Positions 1 to 10,900 are shown, numbered from the stretch's first letter. The stretch: DNA of 64,000 bases from an uncultured Eisenbergiella sp. (GCA_947630215.1 CANRGX010000001.1:115617-179616), one strand, 5' to 3'. A program made the numbers and translations. The notes: a model not told the origin generated them from the sequence alone.

Positions 1-30
1 GAAATCATAGAAAGGATGTGAGCATCGGAC

Positions 31-1158
31 ATGAAAGCATTATTCGATTTGACGGCGACACAGCCCCGGGGCAAGACAAGGTTCCACGGGGGGGGTGAAT
101 ATGCTAAGACGGTATTCAGAAAGCTGCATGAGGGAAAGCCTGAGGTTGAGCTTCACTGCGTTTATTTTGAAAATGTGGAGCTTGACGGATGGCTGAAGAC
201 GTATTTGGAAGACGAAGGGATTGCCGCCCATCCCATCGGGGATTTTAAGGAAATTTCCGCGATATGTGAAACGGAACGGATCGATGTTTTTTACTCCGCG
301 TTGCCCATCGCGTTCCGGGAACGTCCTGTGGGCGCTTCCGTGCGGATGAAGGGAACCATTCACGGGCTGCGGGGGATTGAATGTCCCGGGGACAGATACG
401 CCGTAAAATATTATAAAGGGAGACAGAGGGCGGTTCGGTTCGCAAAAAACCTGTTCCCCGACGCGGTACGGTCTTTTCATAAAAAGAAAATGCGCCGGAC
501 ATTGGATATGCTGGATGCCCTGGTCTGCGTTTCAGAGCATACCAAGTACGCCATAAAAACGAATTTCCCCGATTATAAGCGGGATATTGCAGTTTTTTAT
601 ACGCCCCAGAAGGAGGCGGAGCCGTACGAAGGCAGCCGGAAGACGGAGGAAAAATATTTATTGTTGATCAGCGCCAACCGATGGCTGAAAAACGCATATC
701 GGGCGATTCTGGCGCTGGACGAGCTGATGGAAAGCGGCTTTTTGAAGGACTGCAGGGTAAAAATTGTGGGGAAAATGCCGCAGTATTCTTTGAGGAAAAT
801 AAAAAATGTAAATCGGTTTGATTATTTGGAATATGTTCCGTCCGATACGCTGGAGTACCTGTACGCGGGGTGTGAAATGTTCATTTATCCCTCCCTCAAC
901 GAAGGGTTCGGAATGCCGCCGATTGAGGCGATGAAATACGGGAAAACCTGTGTGCTCTCTGCGATTTGTTCCCTGACAGAGATCTATGGCGATGCCGTTT
1001 ATTATTTTAATCCGCTGGATCTGGGAGAGATGAAGACAAGAATTTTATTTGCCTATGAAAACAGGATGGATATAAACAAAATCAAACAGAAGGAAGAACA
1101 GATCCGTTTCCGGCAGGAGCAGGATCTGCTGAGGATATGCGATTTTATTGTTGATTGA
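31..1158 (+). CDS. Glycosyltransferase family 4 (GT-B)
   Basis: A 375-residue cytoplasmic glycosyltransferase that probably adds one sugar to a lipid-linked glycan. The N-terminal half carries a Gly-rich acceptor-side motif (FHGGGEYAK, about residues 18-26). The C-terminal half has the GT4 donor-site signature EGFGMPPIEAM (about 290-300) after a YPSLN strand, with the E-x7-E pattern intact. The start follows a purine-rich GAAAGGATGTGAG site just inside the window, so the operon may begin upstream. It is followed eight bases later by a flippase gene, which places it in a surface polysaccharide pathway. Donor and acceptor cannot be read from the sequence. Confidence 0.88.
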   Translation: MKALFDLTATQPRGKTRFHGGGEYAKTVFRKLHEGKPEVELHCVYFENVELDGWLKTYLEDEGIAAHPIGDFKEISAICETERIDVFYSALPIAFRERPVGASVRMKGTIHGLRGIECPGDRYAVKYYKGRQRAVRFAKNLFPDAVRSFHKKKMRRTLDMLDALVCVSEHTKYAIKTNFPDYKRDIAVFYTPQKEAEPYEGSRKTEEKYLLLISANRWLKNAYRAILALDELMESGFLKDCRVKIVGKMPQYSLRKIKNVNRFDYLEYVPSDTLEYLYAGCEMFIYPSLNEGFGMPPIEAMKYGKTCVLSAICSLTEIYGDAVYYFNPLDLGEMKTRILFAYENRMDINKIKQKEEQIRFRQEQDLLRICDFIVD

Positions 1159-1166
1159 GAGGAAAT

Positions 1167-2678
1167 ATGAACAGGGCCGTTAAAAGAGCATCCCGGAATA
1201 TGATATGGGGTATGGCAAACCGAATAACGCTTATTATTTTCCCATTCCTGATCAGAACGGTGGTGATATATAAGCTGGGCGAGCTCTATGCCGGACTCGA
1301 CAGCCTATTTACATCCATTCTGCAGACGCTGTGTCTGGCGGATCTGGGAATCGAGGCGTCCATTGTATATAGTCTTTACGAACCGCTGGCCAGAAACGAT
1401 CTGGATAAGGTGGGAGGAATCCTTTCTTTTTACAAGAAGGTATTCTGGTGGATGGGAGCCGCCATATTTGCTTTGGGCATTCTTCTGCTTCCGTTTCTGG
1501 ATGTGCTGGTCAAGGGGGAGCGGCCGGAGGGAATCAATATTTACATTGTGTATTTTCTGCAGCTTTTGGATGTTGTAATCGGATATTGGTTTTCCGGATA
1601 CAAAAACGCTCTTTTGATCGCCCTGCAGAGAGTGGATATCGACGCTCAAATCCGCTTTGTCAAAAATGTGCTCCGGTATATGGCGCAGCTTTTGGTTCTG
1701 ATTCTCTGGGGGAACTACTATCTTTATACGATTGCCTATCCTGTTTTTACCATAGTCCAGAATATCTGCCGCAATTATATTGTAAACCGGCAATATGCGG
1801 TCTACTTTACGGGGGGCGGGATAGAAGAAGCAGAGAAGAATAAAATAAAGTCCAAAGTAAAAGCGCTGTTTATATATAAGATTGGAGATGTTGTGCTCCG
1901 GTATTCCGATAATATGGTAATCTCCATTTTTTTGGGGCTGGCGGTTTTGGGAAGATACTCTAATTACTTTTATGTGATATCCGCCCTAATCGGGATATTG
2001 GCTATTTACGATAATTCCATCAGGCCGATTATAGGAAATTCCCTTGTGAAAAACGGAAAGGAAAAGAACCTCGGGCTCTTTTGTTTTTTACAGAAAATCA
2101 ATTTTTGGATAATTGGCTGGAGCAGCATATGTCTGCTGTGTTTGTTTCAGGATTTTGTGACGTTATGGGTGGGGAAAAATCTCCTGCTGGATTTCTCGAT
2201 GGTCATTTTTTTCGCGGTATATTTCTACTGCTGGAAGATTCAGAACACCGTTCTTGTTTTTAAGGAGGCCGCGGGCCTTTGGGACAGGGATAAATTAAGA
2301 CCGGTCTGTTCCAGCCTGTTCAATCTGATCATGAATATTCTGCTGGTACACTATATCGGGCTGTACGGAATTGTGTTATCTACCATCCTTGCGGTGACGG
2401 TTATTGATTTGCCCTGGTCCGCTCATGTTTTTTTCGGGGAATTTGGCCGCGGGCAGGAAAAATGGTATTATCTGGATATTGCGAAATATACGGTTCTTAC
2501 AGTGATTGCCGGTTCTATAACCTTTTTTTTCAGCAGGGGGATCCGTATGGAGCCGTCTTTGGGAGGATTTCTGCTGAAAGTGCTGATATGCGTATTGGTT
2601 CCGAACATTTTATATGCGTGTTTTCTTTGGCTGGATACAAAGCGGTTCAGAAAAGAAAAGCGGAATGCTTTGAGGTGA
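1167..2678 (+). CDS. Wzx-type polysaccharide flippase (MOP superfamily)
   Basis: About 503 residues with roughly a dozen hydrophobic helices and short charged loops, the pattern of O-antigen/teichuronic-type flippases of the MATE/MOP group. These move undecaprenyl-linked repeat units across the membrane. An in-frame TTG lies at 1155, but the ATG at 1167 sits at proper distance from GAGAGGA and is preferred. It lies between two GT4 genes and upstream of UDP-glucuronate-forming enzymes. No Wzy-type polymerase is evident beside it, so polymerisation must be done by an unrecognised membrane protein or by a gene outside the window. Confidence 0.85.
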   Translation: MNRAVKRASRNMIWGMANRITLIIFPFLIRTVVIYKLGELYAGLDSLFTSILQTLCLADLGIEASIVYSLYEPLARNDLDKVGGILSFYKKVFWWMGAAIFALGILLLPFLDVLVKGERPEGINIYIVYFLQLLDVVIGYWFSGYKNALLIALQRVDIDAQIRFVKNVLRYMAQLLVLILWGNYYLYTIAYPVFTIVQNICRNYIVNRQYAVYFTGGGIEEAEKNKIKSKVKALFIYKIGDVVLRYSDNMVISIFLGLAVLGRYSNYFYVISALIGILAIYDNSIRPIIGNSLVKNGKEKNLGLFCFLQKINFWIIGWSSICLLCLFQDFVTLWVGKNLLLDFSMVIFFAVYFYCWKIQNTVLVFKEAAGLWDRDKLRPVCSSLFNLIMNILLVHYIGLYGIVLSTILAVTVIDLPWSAHVFFGEFGRGQEKWYYLDIAKYTVLTVIAGSITFFFSRGIRMEPSLGGFLLKVLICVLVPNILYACFLWLDTKRFRKEKRNALR

Positions 2679-2682
2679 CGGA

Positions 2683-3819
2683 ATGAAGAAAAAAATTGTG
2701 CTGATAGGCCCTGTTTATCCTTATAAGGGCGGGATTTCCCATTATACGGGAATGATGTTTCGCGCACTGGCGGAAGAATATGATGTGAAAATGGTATCCT
2801 TTAAAATGCAGTATCCTAAATTCCTGTTCAAAAAAGAGCAGAAGGACTACAGCAATGACCGTTTCAAAATAAACGATACGAACTATTGGCTGAACACGGC
2901 CAATCCCTTTAATATTGCGGCGACGGCGCAAAAAATCAGGCGGGAAAAGCCGGACGCTGTGATCCTGCAGTGGTGGCATCCCTATTTTGCCCCCTGTTAT
3001 TGGCTGCTGTCTCATTTTCTCGGGAAGTGCAAAGTCATTTTCATTTGTCACAATGTTTTTCCGCATGAAAGATTCCCGCTTGACAGATTCCTGACGAAGC
3101 TCACCCTGAGGCGCGGAGACGGATTTATTGTGCAGTCGCATCAGGATGAAGACGATCTCTGCGCAATATTGCCCGGCGCCAGGCACATCCTGACCCCGCA
3201 CCCGACTTATAACGCCTTTAAAATACGAAATATTACGATGGAGGGGGGGCGTGCACAGCTGCGGATGCCGCCGGATGTTCCCATGCTTCTCTTTTTTGGG
3301 TTTATCCGGGAATATAAGGGGTTACGGCATCTGCTCAAGGCGATGCCGACAATCCGGAAGGCGTTGAAGCAGGCCGTTTTGTGGGTAGTGGGTGATTTTG
3401 GCGGAGAGGAAAGCAAAGCCAGTTATCTGCAGCTGATAGAACAGCTGGAGCTGGGCGACAGCATCCGGCTGGTGGAAGGATATGTGCCGGACGAGGAGGT
3501 AGAAAAGTATTTCGCCGCCGCGGATCTGGTGATCTGCCCTTATGAATCCGCTACGCAAAGCGGAATCGTTCAAATCGCTTACGGCTTTGAAAAACCGGTA
3601 GTGGTAACGGATGTAGGCGGCCTGCCGGATGTGGTCATCGACGAAAAGACGGGGTATGTTGTCCCCAACAAGGATCCGGAGGCGATAGCAAAGGCCGTTA
3701 TCCGTTTTTTCTCGGAGAACAGGGCCGCCGTCTTTGCCGGGCATATCCGTGAGGAGGCATATAAGTATTCCTGGGACAGAATGAGGGAGCAAATCGGAAA
3801 TCTTGTCTTTGCAAAGTAA
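2683..3819 (+). CDS. Glycosyltransferase family 4 (GT-B)
   Basis: 378 residues with a classical two-Rossmann GT-B layout. The N-terminus reads GPVYPYKGGISHYT (about 7-20), with the conserved glycine loop. The C-terminal domain has a hydrophobic LLFFGFIREYKG strand (about 205-216) and the donor-binding ESATQSGIVQIAYGFEKPVV segment (about 287-306) followed by TDVGGLPDV, the usual GT4 end of the active site. It starts five bases after the flippase stop and is probably cotranscribed. It likely acts on the cytoplasmic face; the sugar is unknown. The end of the gene contains the -35 element of the promoter for the next gene. Confidence 0.88.
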   Translation: MKKKIVLIGPVYPYKGGISHYTGMMFRALAEEYDVKMVSFKMQYPKFLFKKEQKDYSNDRFKINDTNYWLNTANPFNIAATAQKIRREKPDAVILQWWHPYFAPCYWLLSHFLGKCKVIFICHNVFPHERFPLDRFLTKLTLRRGDGFIVQSHQDEDDLCAILPGARHILTPHPTYNAFKIRNITMEGGRAQLRMPPDVPMLLFFGFIREYKGLRHLLKAMPTIRKALKQAVLWVVGDFGGEESKASYLQLIEQLELGDSIRLVEGYVPDEEVEKYFAAADLVICPYESATQSGIVQIAYGFEKPVVVTDVGGLPDVVIDEKTGYVVPNKDPEAIAKAVIRFFSENRAAVFAGHIREEAYKYSWDRMREQIGNLVFAK

Positions 3820-3831
3820 ATATGCTATACT
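3803..3831 (+). promoter_or_regulatory. Sigma-A-type promoter for ugd
   Basis: TTGTCT (3803-3808), a 17-base spacer and TATACT (3826-3831), 32 bases before the ugd start. The -35 element lies inside the end of the preceding glycosyltransferase gene, so ugd and its followers can be expressed separately from the upstream genes. Confidence 0.6.
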
Positions 3832-3862
3832 GAGCAAAATGCTGTGAAAGGGGAAAAAGTGG

Positions 3863-5176
3863 ATGAGGCTTGTGGTGGCAGGAACGGGATATGTGGGGCT
3901 TGTGGCGGGCGTATGCTTTGCGGAAATGGGGCACGACGTAACCTGCGTTGACGTGGACGAAAAAAAAGTCGCGTTGATGGAAAGCGGCGTTTCCCCAATC
4001 TATGAGGACGGCCTGGAAGAACTGATGCGCAAGAACTTCGCGGCGGGGAGACTGCATTATACGACGGATTTTCGCGCGGCATACAGAGAACCGGACGCAA
4101 TTTTTATCGGCGTGGGGACGCCGGAGCAGCCGGACGGATCCGCCAACTTAAGTTATATTGCCGCCGTTTGCCGGCAGATTGCGGAGAATGTGGAAAAGGA
4201 CTGCCTGGTGGTTGTGAAATCCACGGTGCCGGTGGGCACGAATGATCGCGTAGAGCAGTTCATTCAGGATTTTCTGGTGAAAAAAGAACTGCGCATTGAG
4301 GTGGCGTCCAATCCGGAGTTTTTGGCGCAGGGATCCGCCGTGTACGACACGCTGCACGCGGCGCGTATTATTATCGGAACGGAAAGCGAGAGGGCGGAAC
4401 GGATCTTACGGGAGATCTACGCTCCCTTTGGGCTCCCCATTGTGGCGATGAACCGGCGTTCCGCAGAGATGACAAAATATGCCTGTAATGATTTTCTGGC
4501 GCTTAAAATTTCCTATATGAATGATATTGCGAACCTATGCGAACTGATTGGCGCCAATATTGACGATGTGGCGAAAGGAATGAGTTATGACGAGCGCATC
4601 GGGGCGAATTTCCTGAAGGCCGGAATCGGTTACGGAGGAAGCTGCTTTCCCAAGGATACGAAAGCGCTGAAGTTCCAGGCGGATAAAGCCGGATATCATC
4701 TCCGGACGGTCACGGCGGCCGTGGAGGTGAATACGGAGCAGAAAACACGTTTGTTTGCCAAAGCGAGCAGCCGGCTGATCAGCTTTTCCCATCTGAAGGC
4801 TGCGGTTCTGGGTCTTGCGTTTAAGCCCGGCACAGACGATCTGCGGGAGGCGCCGTCGTTGGACAATGTAAAGCTGCTCTTGGAGGAAGGCGCCGACATC
4901 TATGCGTATGATCCCGTGGCGGAGGCGAATTTCCGTAAGCTGTATCCCGAGGGGAAACATGGGAAAGGAAGTATCACCTATGTTTCAGATTGCGAGGAGG
5001 CGCTGAAGGATGCAAATCTCTGCTTTATTTTTACAGAGTGGAAGGAACTGAAGGAAGTGCTGCCGGAGCGGTTTAAACAGTTAATGCGGATGCCGCTGGT
5101 GTACGACGGCAGAAACGTATACGATGTGAAGGCGATGAAGGAAGCCGGCGTGGAGTATTACAGCATTGGCAGATGA
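3863..5176 (+). CDS. ugd: UDP-glucose 6-dehydrogenase
   Basis: 437 residues of the UDP-glucose/GDP-mannose dehydrogenase family. It oxidises UDP-glucose to UDP-glucuronate with two NAD+. The N-terminal NAD site is GTGYVGLVAG (about 7-16). The central domain has the conserved ALKISYMND helix, and the catalytic cysteine is Cys261 in GGSCFPKD. The C-terminal UDP-binding domain begins near AVLGLAFKPGTDDLREAPS (about 314-332), which is diagnostic for the family. Length is typical. The next gene encodes a UDP-glucuronate-epimerase-like protein, so the pair probably supplies UDP-GlcA and UDP-GalA to the glycan made here. It has its own promoter. Confidence 0.93.
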   Translation: MRLVVAGTGYVGLVAGVCFAEMGHDVTCVDVDEKKVALMESGVSPIYEDGLEELMRKNFAAGRLHYTTDFRAAYREPDAIFIGVGTPEQPDGSANLSYIAAVCRQIAENVEKDCLVVVKSTVPVGTNDRVEQFIQDFLVKKELRIEVASNPEFLAQGSAVYDTLHAARIIIGTESERAERILREIYAPFGLPIVAMNRRSAEMTKYACNDFLALKISYMNDIANLCELIGANIDDVAKGMSYDERIGANFLKAGIGYGGSCFPKDTKALKFQADKAGYHLRTVTAAVEVNTEQKTRLFAKASSRLISFSHLKAAVLGLAFKPGTDDLREAPSLDNVKLLLEEGADIYAYDPVAEANFRKLYPEGKHGKGSITYVSDCEEALKDANLCFIFTEWKELKEVLPERFKQLMRMPLVYDGRNVYDVKAMKEAGVEYYSIGR

Positions 5177-5239
5177 AGGAAGACGGAAGCGGCCGAATGC
5201 GGCATACGGATCCGAATGTGAGGGAAATGGAGAACGGAT

Positions 5240-6271
5240 ATGGAGAAAAACGGAAACATCCTGATTACCGGAGCGGCCGGCTTTATCGGTTTTTTCCTGG
5301 CAAAGCGGCTTTTAGAGGAAGGCTTTTTTGTAGTCGGCATAGATAACATGAACGCGTATTATGACGTGGGGCTCAAGGAGGAAAGGCTTTCCGAACTGTT
5401 GGGGCAGGAGGCCTTTCGCTTTGAGAGAGCGGATATTGCTGACGCCGGCGCCGTGCGGGAGATTTTTCAGAGGGTGCGGCCCCGGATTGTAGTGAATCTG
5501 GCGGCGCAGGCCGGCGTGCGGTATTCCATTACCAATCCGGATTCTTATATTACAAGCAACATCGTAGGGTTTTATAATATCCTGGAGGCCTGCCGCCATT
5601 CCTGTGACGGCGCCGCAAAGGTGGAGCACTTGATCTATGCGTCCAGCTCCTCCGTATACGGGCAGAACAGGAAGGTGCCCTACAGCACGCAGGATCGGGT
5701 GGATAATCCCGTTTCCCTCTATGCCGCCACCAAGAAATCCAACGAACTCATGGCGCACGCCTACAGCAAGCTATATGATATTCCGGTGACCGGCCTTCGC
5801 TTTTTTACGGTATACGGGCCTTTGGGCAGACCGGATATGGCATATTTCGGATTCACACAGAAAATGGTCCGGCAGGAACCGATTCAGCTTTTCAATTATG
5901 GGGATATGTATCGGGATTTCACTTATATTGACGATATTGTGACCGGAATCAGAAAGGTAATGGAAAACGCGCCGGGGCCGAATGGGGACGGCGTGCGCTA
6001 TAGGCTGTATAACATCGGCAGCAGCAGCCCGGTGAACCTTCTGCATTTTGTGGAAGTATTGGAGAATTGCCTGATGAAGGCCGGCGTAATAGATCGGCCC
6101 GCTCAAAAGGAATATTTGCCGATGCAGCCAGGAGATGTGTACCAGACCTTTGCGGACGTAACCGATCTGGAAAGGGATTTCGGATTCTGCCCGTCCACCC
6201 CGCTGGAGAAAGGGCTGGAGCAATTCGCGGAGTGGTATGCGGCGTATTATGCGGACAGGGGGAGAAAATGA
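5240..6271 (+). CDS. NAD-dependent epimerase, UDP-glucuronate 4-epimerase-like
   Basis: 343 residues of the extended SDR family. The NAD site is GAAGFIGFFLAKRL near the N-terminus. The substrate-side motif NAYYDVGLKEERL (about 36-48) is typical of UDP-glucuronate 4-epimerases rather than GalE. The catalytic YAATK lies near residue 161 and the serine pair in ASSSSVYG near 135. It would convert UDP-GlcA from the adjacent dehydrogenase into UDP-GalA. The start follows GGAGAACGGAT. Its stop overlaps the next start (ATGA). The exact substrate is inferred from motif and neighbour; UDP-GalNAc-type epimerases are the main alternative. Confidence 0.85.
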   Translation: MEKNGNILITGAAGFIGFFLAKRLLEEGFFVVGIDNMNAYYDVGLKEERLSELLGQEAFRFERADIADAGAVREIFQRVRPRIVVNLAAQAGVRYSITNPDSYITSNIVGFYNILEACRHSCDGAAKVEHLIYASSSSVYGQNRKVPYSTQDRVDNPVSLYAATKKSNELMAHAYSKLYDIPVTGLRFFTVYGPLGRPDMAYFGFTQKMVRQEPIQLFNYGDMYRDFTYIDDIVTGIRKVMENAPGPNGDGVRYRLYNIGSSSPVNLLHFVEVLENCLMKAGVIDRPAQKEYLPMQPGDVYQTFADVTDLERDFGFCPSTPLEKGLEQFAEWYAAYYADRGRK

Positions 6272-7764
6272 AAGGAAAGAATCCTCTTTTTCTTATTCGA
6301 TGCGACCGGAAATTTTTTCTGCCGCTGTTTTTCGCACTTTTTCTCCTGGGCCTGATTCCGATTTTATACCTGTCCGGCTATGTCCATGCCACGGGCGATG
6401 ACTACGGATACGGATACCGGGCCCATCTTGCCTGGCTGGAAACGCACAGTCTGTCTGAGACGTTTCGCAAGGCTGCCTATACATCCAGAATATACTGGAA
6501 AGGGTGGCAGGGAACCTGGTTCACCATTTTTCTGATGGCTCTGCAGCCGGAGGTCTTTTCCCCGGACGCGTACTGGATAGTTCCTTGGCTGATGCTGGGA
6601 GTGACTGTCGGGAGCACTTCCCTTCTCCTGCATTATTTTCTGCGGCAGAGGCTCGCGCTTCCGGCATCGGTTTTCTGGTGCGCGGACGCTTTGCTGCTGA
6701 CGGCCATGATCCAGTTTTTCCCCAGTACAAAATCGGGGATTTTTTGGTACAACGGAACGGTGCATTATATTGTTCCCTATGGACTGGCCCTGATCGCGGT
6801 CTACTGTTTTTTCCGCTTTGCCGATTGTGGAAAGCTCCGGTATTTCCTGCCGGCTTTTTTGTGCATGGCTTGTCTGGGAGGCGCCAGCTATCTGGCGGCG
6901 CTGCTTGCCCCGATAGTGCTGGTTTACGTTCTGGCAGGTTATGCGAAAAAGAACCGCCGGGTGTTTTGGCTTCTCGTTCCGCTGGCGGCCGAGCTGGCGG
7001 GACTGTATGTGAGCATGACGGCGCCGGGAAATAAAAACAGAGGCGGCGAGGATTTCGGTTTTTCTCTGGGGAAAGCCGTCTTGACGGTGCTTGAGTGTTT
7101 CGCAGAGGGAGCGCGCTGCGCGTGGGGATATTTGTTTGAAAAGCCTGCGGCGCTCTTGCTTTTGCTTGTCGCCGTGTTTCTGATCTATGAGGGGTTCCGG
7201 GAACAGGAGCGGATTGCCTTTTCGTTTCGCTGCCCCGGTCTGTTTTTTTTGCTGATGTACGCCACCTGGTGCGCCATGTTTGCTCCGGCGCTGTATGCGG
7301 GAGTGGAGGTTTCCGGCGGTGTGCCAAACACGATCTGGCAGATATTTCTGCTGACGCTGCTGGCGGCGGCGGTGTACGCGGCGGGTTGGGCGGCCGTAAA
7401 ACGGAAGGAACGGGCCTACGACCGTGTCAGGGCGAGGCTTTGCCTGATGCTTCCGGTGCTGTTTGCAGCGTCGCTTTGGGTATTTGCGCACAAAGGAACG
7501 CTGAAGGAGACCGCCTGTTATGTAAGCTATGCGTTTCTTTCCTCCGGGGAGGCGGCGGATTACCGGGCCCAGATGGAGGAACGGCTGGAGATCCTGCTGG
7601 ATCCGCAGATTCGGGAGGCGCGGCTGCCCGCCATGAATTCGGAACAGGGGCCGCTTATGCACATGGAGGTGCTGGAGGATCCGGAAGGGTGGACGAACGG
7701 CGTAGTGCGGGATTTTTACGGAAAGGACAGCGTAGTACAGATACCGAGGGAGAACGGGGACTGA
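6268..7764 (+). CDS. DUF6056-like multi-spanning membrane protein
   Basis: About 498 residues with around ten hydrophobic helices. After the first helix comes an outward-facing acidic motif HATGDDYGYG (about 41-50). Paired acids at that place recall GT-C glycosyltransferases that use polyprenyl-phosphate sugars, and the overall look matches proteins annotated DUF6056 in Firmicutes. The start at 6268 is chosen because it overlaps the epimerase stop (ATGA); an upstream extension would lie wholly inside the epimerase gene. It ends the first polysaccharide block. A glycosyltransferase or polymerase role is an inference only. Confidence 0.65.
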   Translation: MKGKNPLFLIRCDRKFFLPLFFALFLLGLIPILYLSGYVHATGDDYGYGYRAHLAWLETHSLSETFRKAAYTSRIYWKGWQGTWFTIFLMALQPEVFSPDAYWIVPWLMLGVTVGSTSLLLHYFLRQRLALPASVFWCADALLLTAMIQFFPSTKSGIFWYNGTVHYIVPYGLALIAVYCFFRFADCGKLRYFLPAFLCMACLGGASYLAALLAPIVLVYVLAGYAKKNRRVFWLLVPLAAELAGLYVSMTAPGNKNRGGEDFGFSLGKAVLTVLECFAEGARCAWGYLFEKPAALLLLLVAVFLIYEGFREQERIAFSFRCPGLFFLLMYATWCAMFAPALYAGVEVSGGVPNTIWQIFLLTLLAAAVYAAGWAAVKRKERAYDRVRARLCLMLPVLFAASLWVFAHKGTLKETACYVSYAFLSSGEAADYRAQMEERLEILLDPQIREARLPAMNSEQGPLMHMEVLEDPEGWTNGVVRDFYGKDSVVQIPRENGD

Positions 7765-7831
7765 GGGAAAAGTCCAACCACAATATCTATGCAAAATTCT
7801 ATAAATTAAGAATTTTTTAAACTATATCTTG

Positions 7832-7860
7832 TTGCATCAAATCCCATTCAGTGCTATGAT
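7832..7860 (+). promoter_or_regulatory. Promoter of the BspA-like gene
   Basis: TTGCAT (7832-7837), 17-base spacer, TATGAT (7855-7860), 64 bases before the TTG start at 7924. This leaves a leader of roughly 55 bases ending in a strong GGAGG site. The surrounding sequence is AT-rich and there is no other gene here. Confidence 0.65.
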
Positions 7861-7923
7861 TAACATAACTGCAGTTTGTTATGTCTTTTTTTAGTGGAAA
7901 AGTGTACACAGGAGGAAAAAAAA

Positions 7924-10900
7924 TTGAGAAACAGGCTTCGTATTTTGGCTGCTTTCTTATGCGCAAGTATGCTGTTGACATCCAACGCATCCTATGTGCT
8001 GGCGGCGAGTGTCTCCGGGAACGGGGATATGCTGACTGATGAGGTCGTATCCGACGGCGATCTTACGGACGCCGGGGACGATGGGGAGAGCGTCCCGACT
8101 GTGACGGAGACGGAGGAGGAAACGCAGAAGGATAAGCAGGAGCCTTCGCAGGAACCGGAATCCTCCGACCCGGAGGATGAGCTGCCCGGATCGTCCCAGC
8201 CTGCGCAGGGGGAGAACGGCTCGGAGGAGGCTTCCGTAGAGCCGTCGTCCGAGGAACCGTCTGGGTCCGAACCCAGCGAGGAAGCGACGGAAACCGATTC
8301 CGCTGAAGAAACGGAAGAATCTTCCATACCGGCAGAAACCGAGACGGAAAGCATGACCGAAGACGTGACAGAGACGGTAACCGAAACCGAGACGGAAACG
8401 GAGACAGAGGAATTTGATGTTTCCGGGAACGATATTTCCGGGAATGATCTTTCCCTGCTGACCGGCTTTCAGCTTTTGGCGGTAGCGCCCAGTACGATGT
8501 CCAAGTATTTTAAGGTGTCCGAGGGCAAGCTGGAGCTTCAGGAGGGCATCGACAAAGCAAATCTGCCCAAAAAAATTACGGCCAAAGACTGGACATCCTT
8601 GGGCGATACAATCACTGAAATCCCGGCCGGCGTCCTGGACGGGGAGAGCGGGGTGGAGCAGCTGGAGATCCCCAAATCCGTGACGACCTTTGCGGAGGGC
8701 GCGTTCTATGGCGCCGAACATCTGCAGTATGTATCCTTTGAGGATAACCAGACCGGCGCTACGAAGCTCTGCAAGAGGATGTTTTCCAACTGCGACAAGC
8801 TGCTGGGCTCGGAGGCAGGCGCTCCCTTCCAGATCCCGTCCGGAATAACGGAGATAGAGGAAGACTGTTTTGAAAATTGCTCGAGCCTGCTGGGGGTCAA
8901 GTTCCCAAGCGCTCTGACCAAGATTGGGGTCCGGGCGTTTAAGGGATGTACCAGTATGCAGAGCGCGCCTCTGGACGGAACCGAAATAACGGAGCTGGAC
9001 AATTATTCGTTCCAGAATGCCGGGATTACGGAGCTTGTTTTTCCTGCCGGTTTGACCAAAATAGGCAATTCCGCGTTTGCCGGCTGCGCGCGGCTGGGGA
9101 AGGTGGATTTTTCGAAGATAACGAAGCTGACCAGCTTCGGCAGCAGCGCTTTTTTGGGAAGCGGCGTGCAGTATATAGATTTTGGCACGGGCGTTGAAAC
9201 GATTCCCGAGTCGGCTTTTTCGGGGTGCGACAAGCTGCAGGGAACGCTGAAGGGGGGAAGCCCGAATCCCGCGGATATGCTGATTATCGGAAGCGAGAAT
9301 CAGGGATCCGGCGTTAAGACGATAAAAACCAACGCGTTTGCAAACTGTGTTCAGCTGAAGCTGCTTCAGCTGAACGCCAGCGTAGAGAATGTGGGCAGCG
9401 GCGCCTTTGTAGGATGCAGCGGACTGAAGGAGATCGACATCTATAACGGCAAAGGGAAAGAAAGCACCATTGCCCTGGCTTATAACGCGTTTCCTTCCAA
9501 TGATAAGATGGTAGTGCGCGGGTACGGCGGCACGGTAGAAGAATGGGCGGGCACCTATAAAGACCAGGGTGTTGTCTATGATTCCCTGTATCCGGCCTAC
9601 GAGCTGGAAATTAAGTATCCGAACGGCGGCGGCAGCTGCACATGGGACAAAAAAGAAGCTAAAATCGGCGAAACGGTCAAGCTCACGCCGAAAGCGAACT
9701 CGGGCTATACCCTTCTGGCCGTTTTGTGCGGAGGAAGGACCCTGGGAGCGGATGGAACCTTTGTGATCCAAAGCGGCGATATCAGCAGAGATAAGATCCT
9801 GATAGATGTCATTTTTGTCAAGAAATCAGGAGACGGGGCAACGACGGCAGGCGATTATACGCTGAAAGCCACCGGGGGCTCGCTTTCGATTATGTCCAAC
9901 ACGCTGCGGTTTCCCAATACCCTGATGAGCACCCGTCTGGTGATTGAAAAAGACGGCAGAGCGACCAACAGTTCCGTCTGGAGTTATACGGTAACGAAGA
10001 AGAAGGACTGTGTTTCTATCGATGCCGAAGGCAATATCCGCGCGTTGAAGACAACGGGGGACAGTCCGGCGCAGATCACGGCCAAGCTGAAGAATACCAG
10101 CGTGCAGCTTAGCTTAGACGTTTATGTCGGAGCGGAAAAGAAAATAAAGGAAATAAAAGAATTTGAGTTTGAAACCGTTACCGGCTTTAAAAATTCCACA
10201 GAAACGTTTACGGACGGGGAAAGCTATCAGATGCAGGTGCTTTCCATTTCTCAGAATCTGGTAAAGTCCGCGCTCAGCAGTAAATCGACGAAAAATATCG
10301 GCGTTACGGTGAAGGCGGTGAACGAATCGGAGGAACAGATTGATCTGGCCTATACGTGGGTCAGTGGGGACACCGGCGTCGTAAAGCTGGCCAGCAGTGA
10401 TACCAGCTCCGGAACAAATACGCTGAAAATCTGCGGAATCGGAACTACCACGGTGACGGTAACCTCCAAACTGGCGAACAGCGATGGGGAGAAGCTGTCC
10501 AAGAAATTTATTGTTAAGGTGGTGGATAAAGCGCCGCATATCGAAGCGGCTTCGATCAATATCAACCCCAGTAACTCCGAACCCGTTTCCTTTAAGCTGA
10601 TCTGCGTGCCGGATACACAGATTGAAACCGGCGGTTCCAACGCGCCGGCCGTGGTTGACAGCAAATATCAGGAGATAACGGGGCTGGAACCGGACTATGA
10701 CGATGACAGCAAAACGGTCAGTCTCTATTTGGATCCGGACTCCGCTTACGCAAAGAAGGATCAGACAATAAAGAACCTCTATCTGCGTGTCTTTATCCAG
10801 GATGAGGCGCTTCCTTATTATGTCCAAATGCCGAATGTGGTTATCACGAAGAAGGAGCCGAAGCTCTCTGTGAAGCTGACCGGAAAAATCAACCGGTTTT

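Noticed and set aside
6364..7794. Open frame of 476 codons on the minus strand in the DUF6056-like gene
   Set aside because: Arg/His/Gln-rich translation typical of antisense to a hydrophobic protein; no domain.
8339..8413. Thr-Glu repeats in the BspA-like gene considered as a CRISPR or variable-number array
   Set aside because: Units are two codons long and imperfect, with no spacers; it is a low-complexity stalk.
7957..9771. Open frame of 604 codons on the minus strand in the BspA-like gene
   Set aside because: It mirrors the repeat-rich plus-strand gene and has no ribosome site or recognisable motifs.
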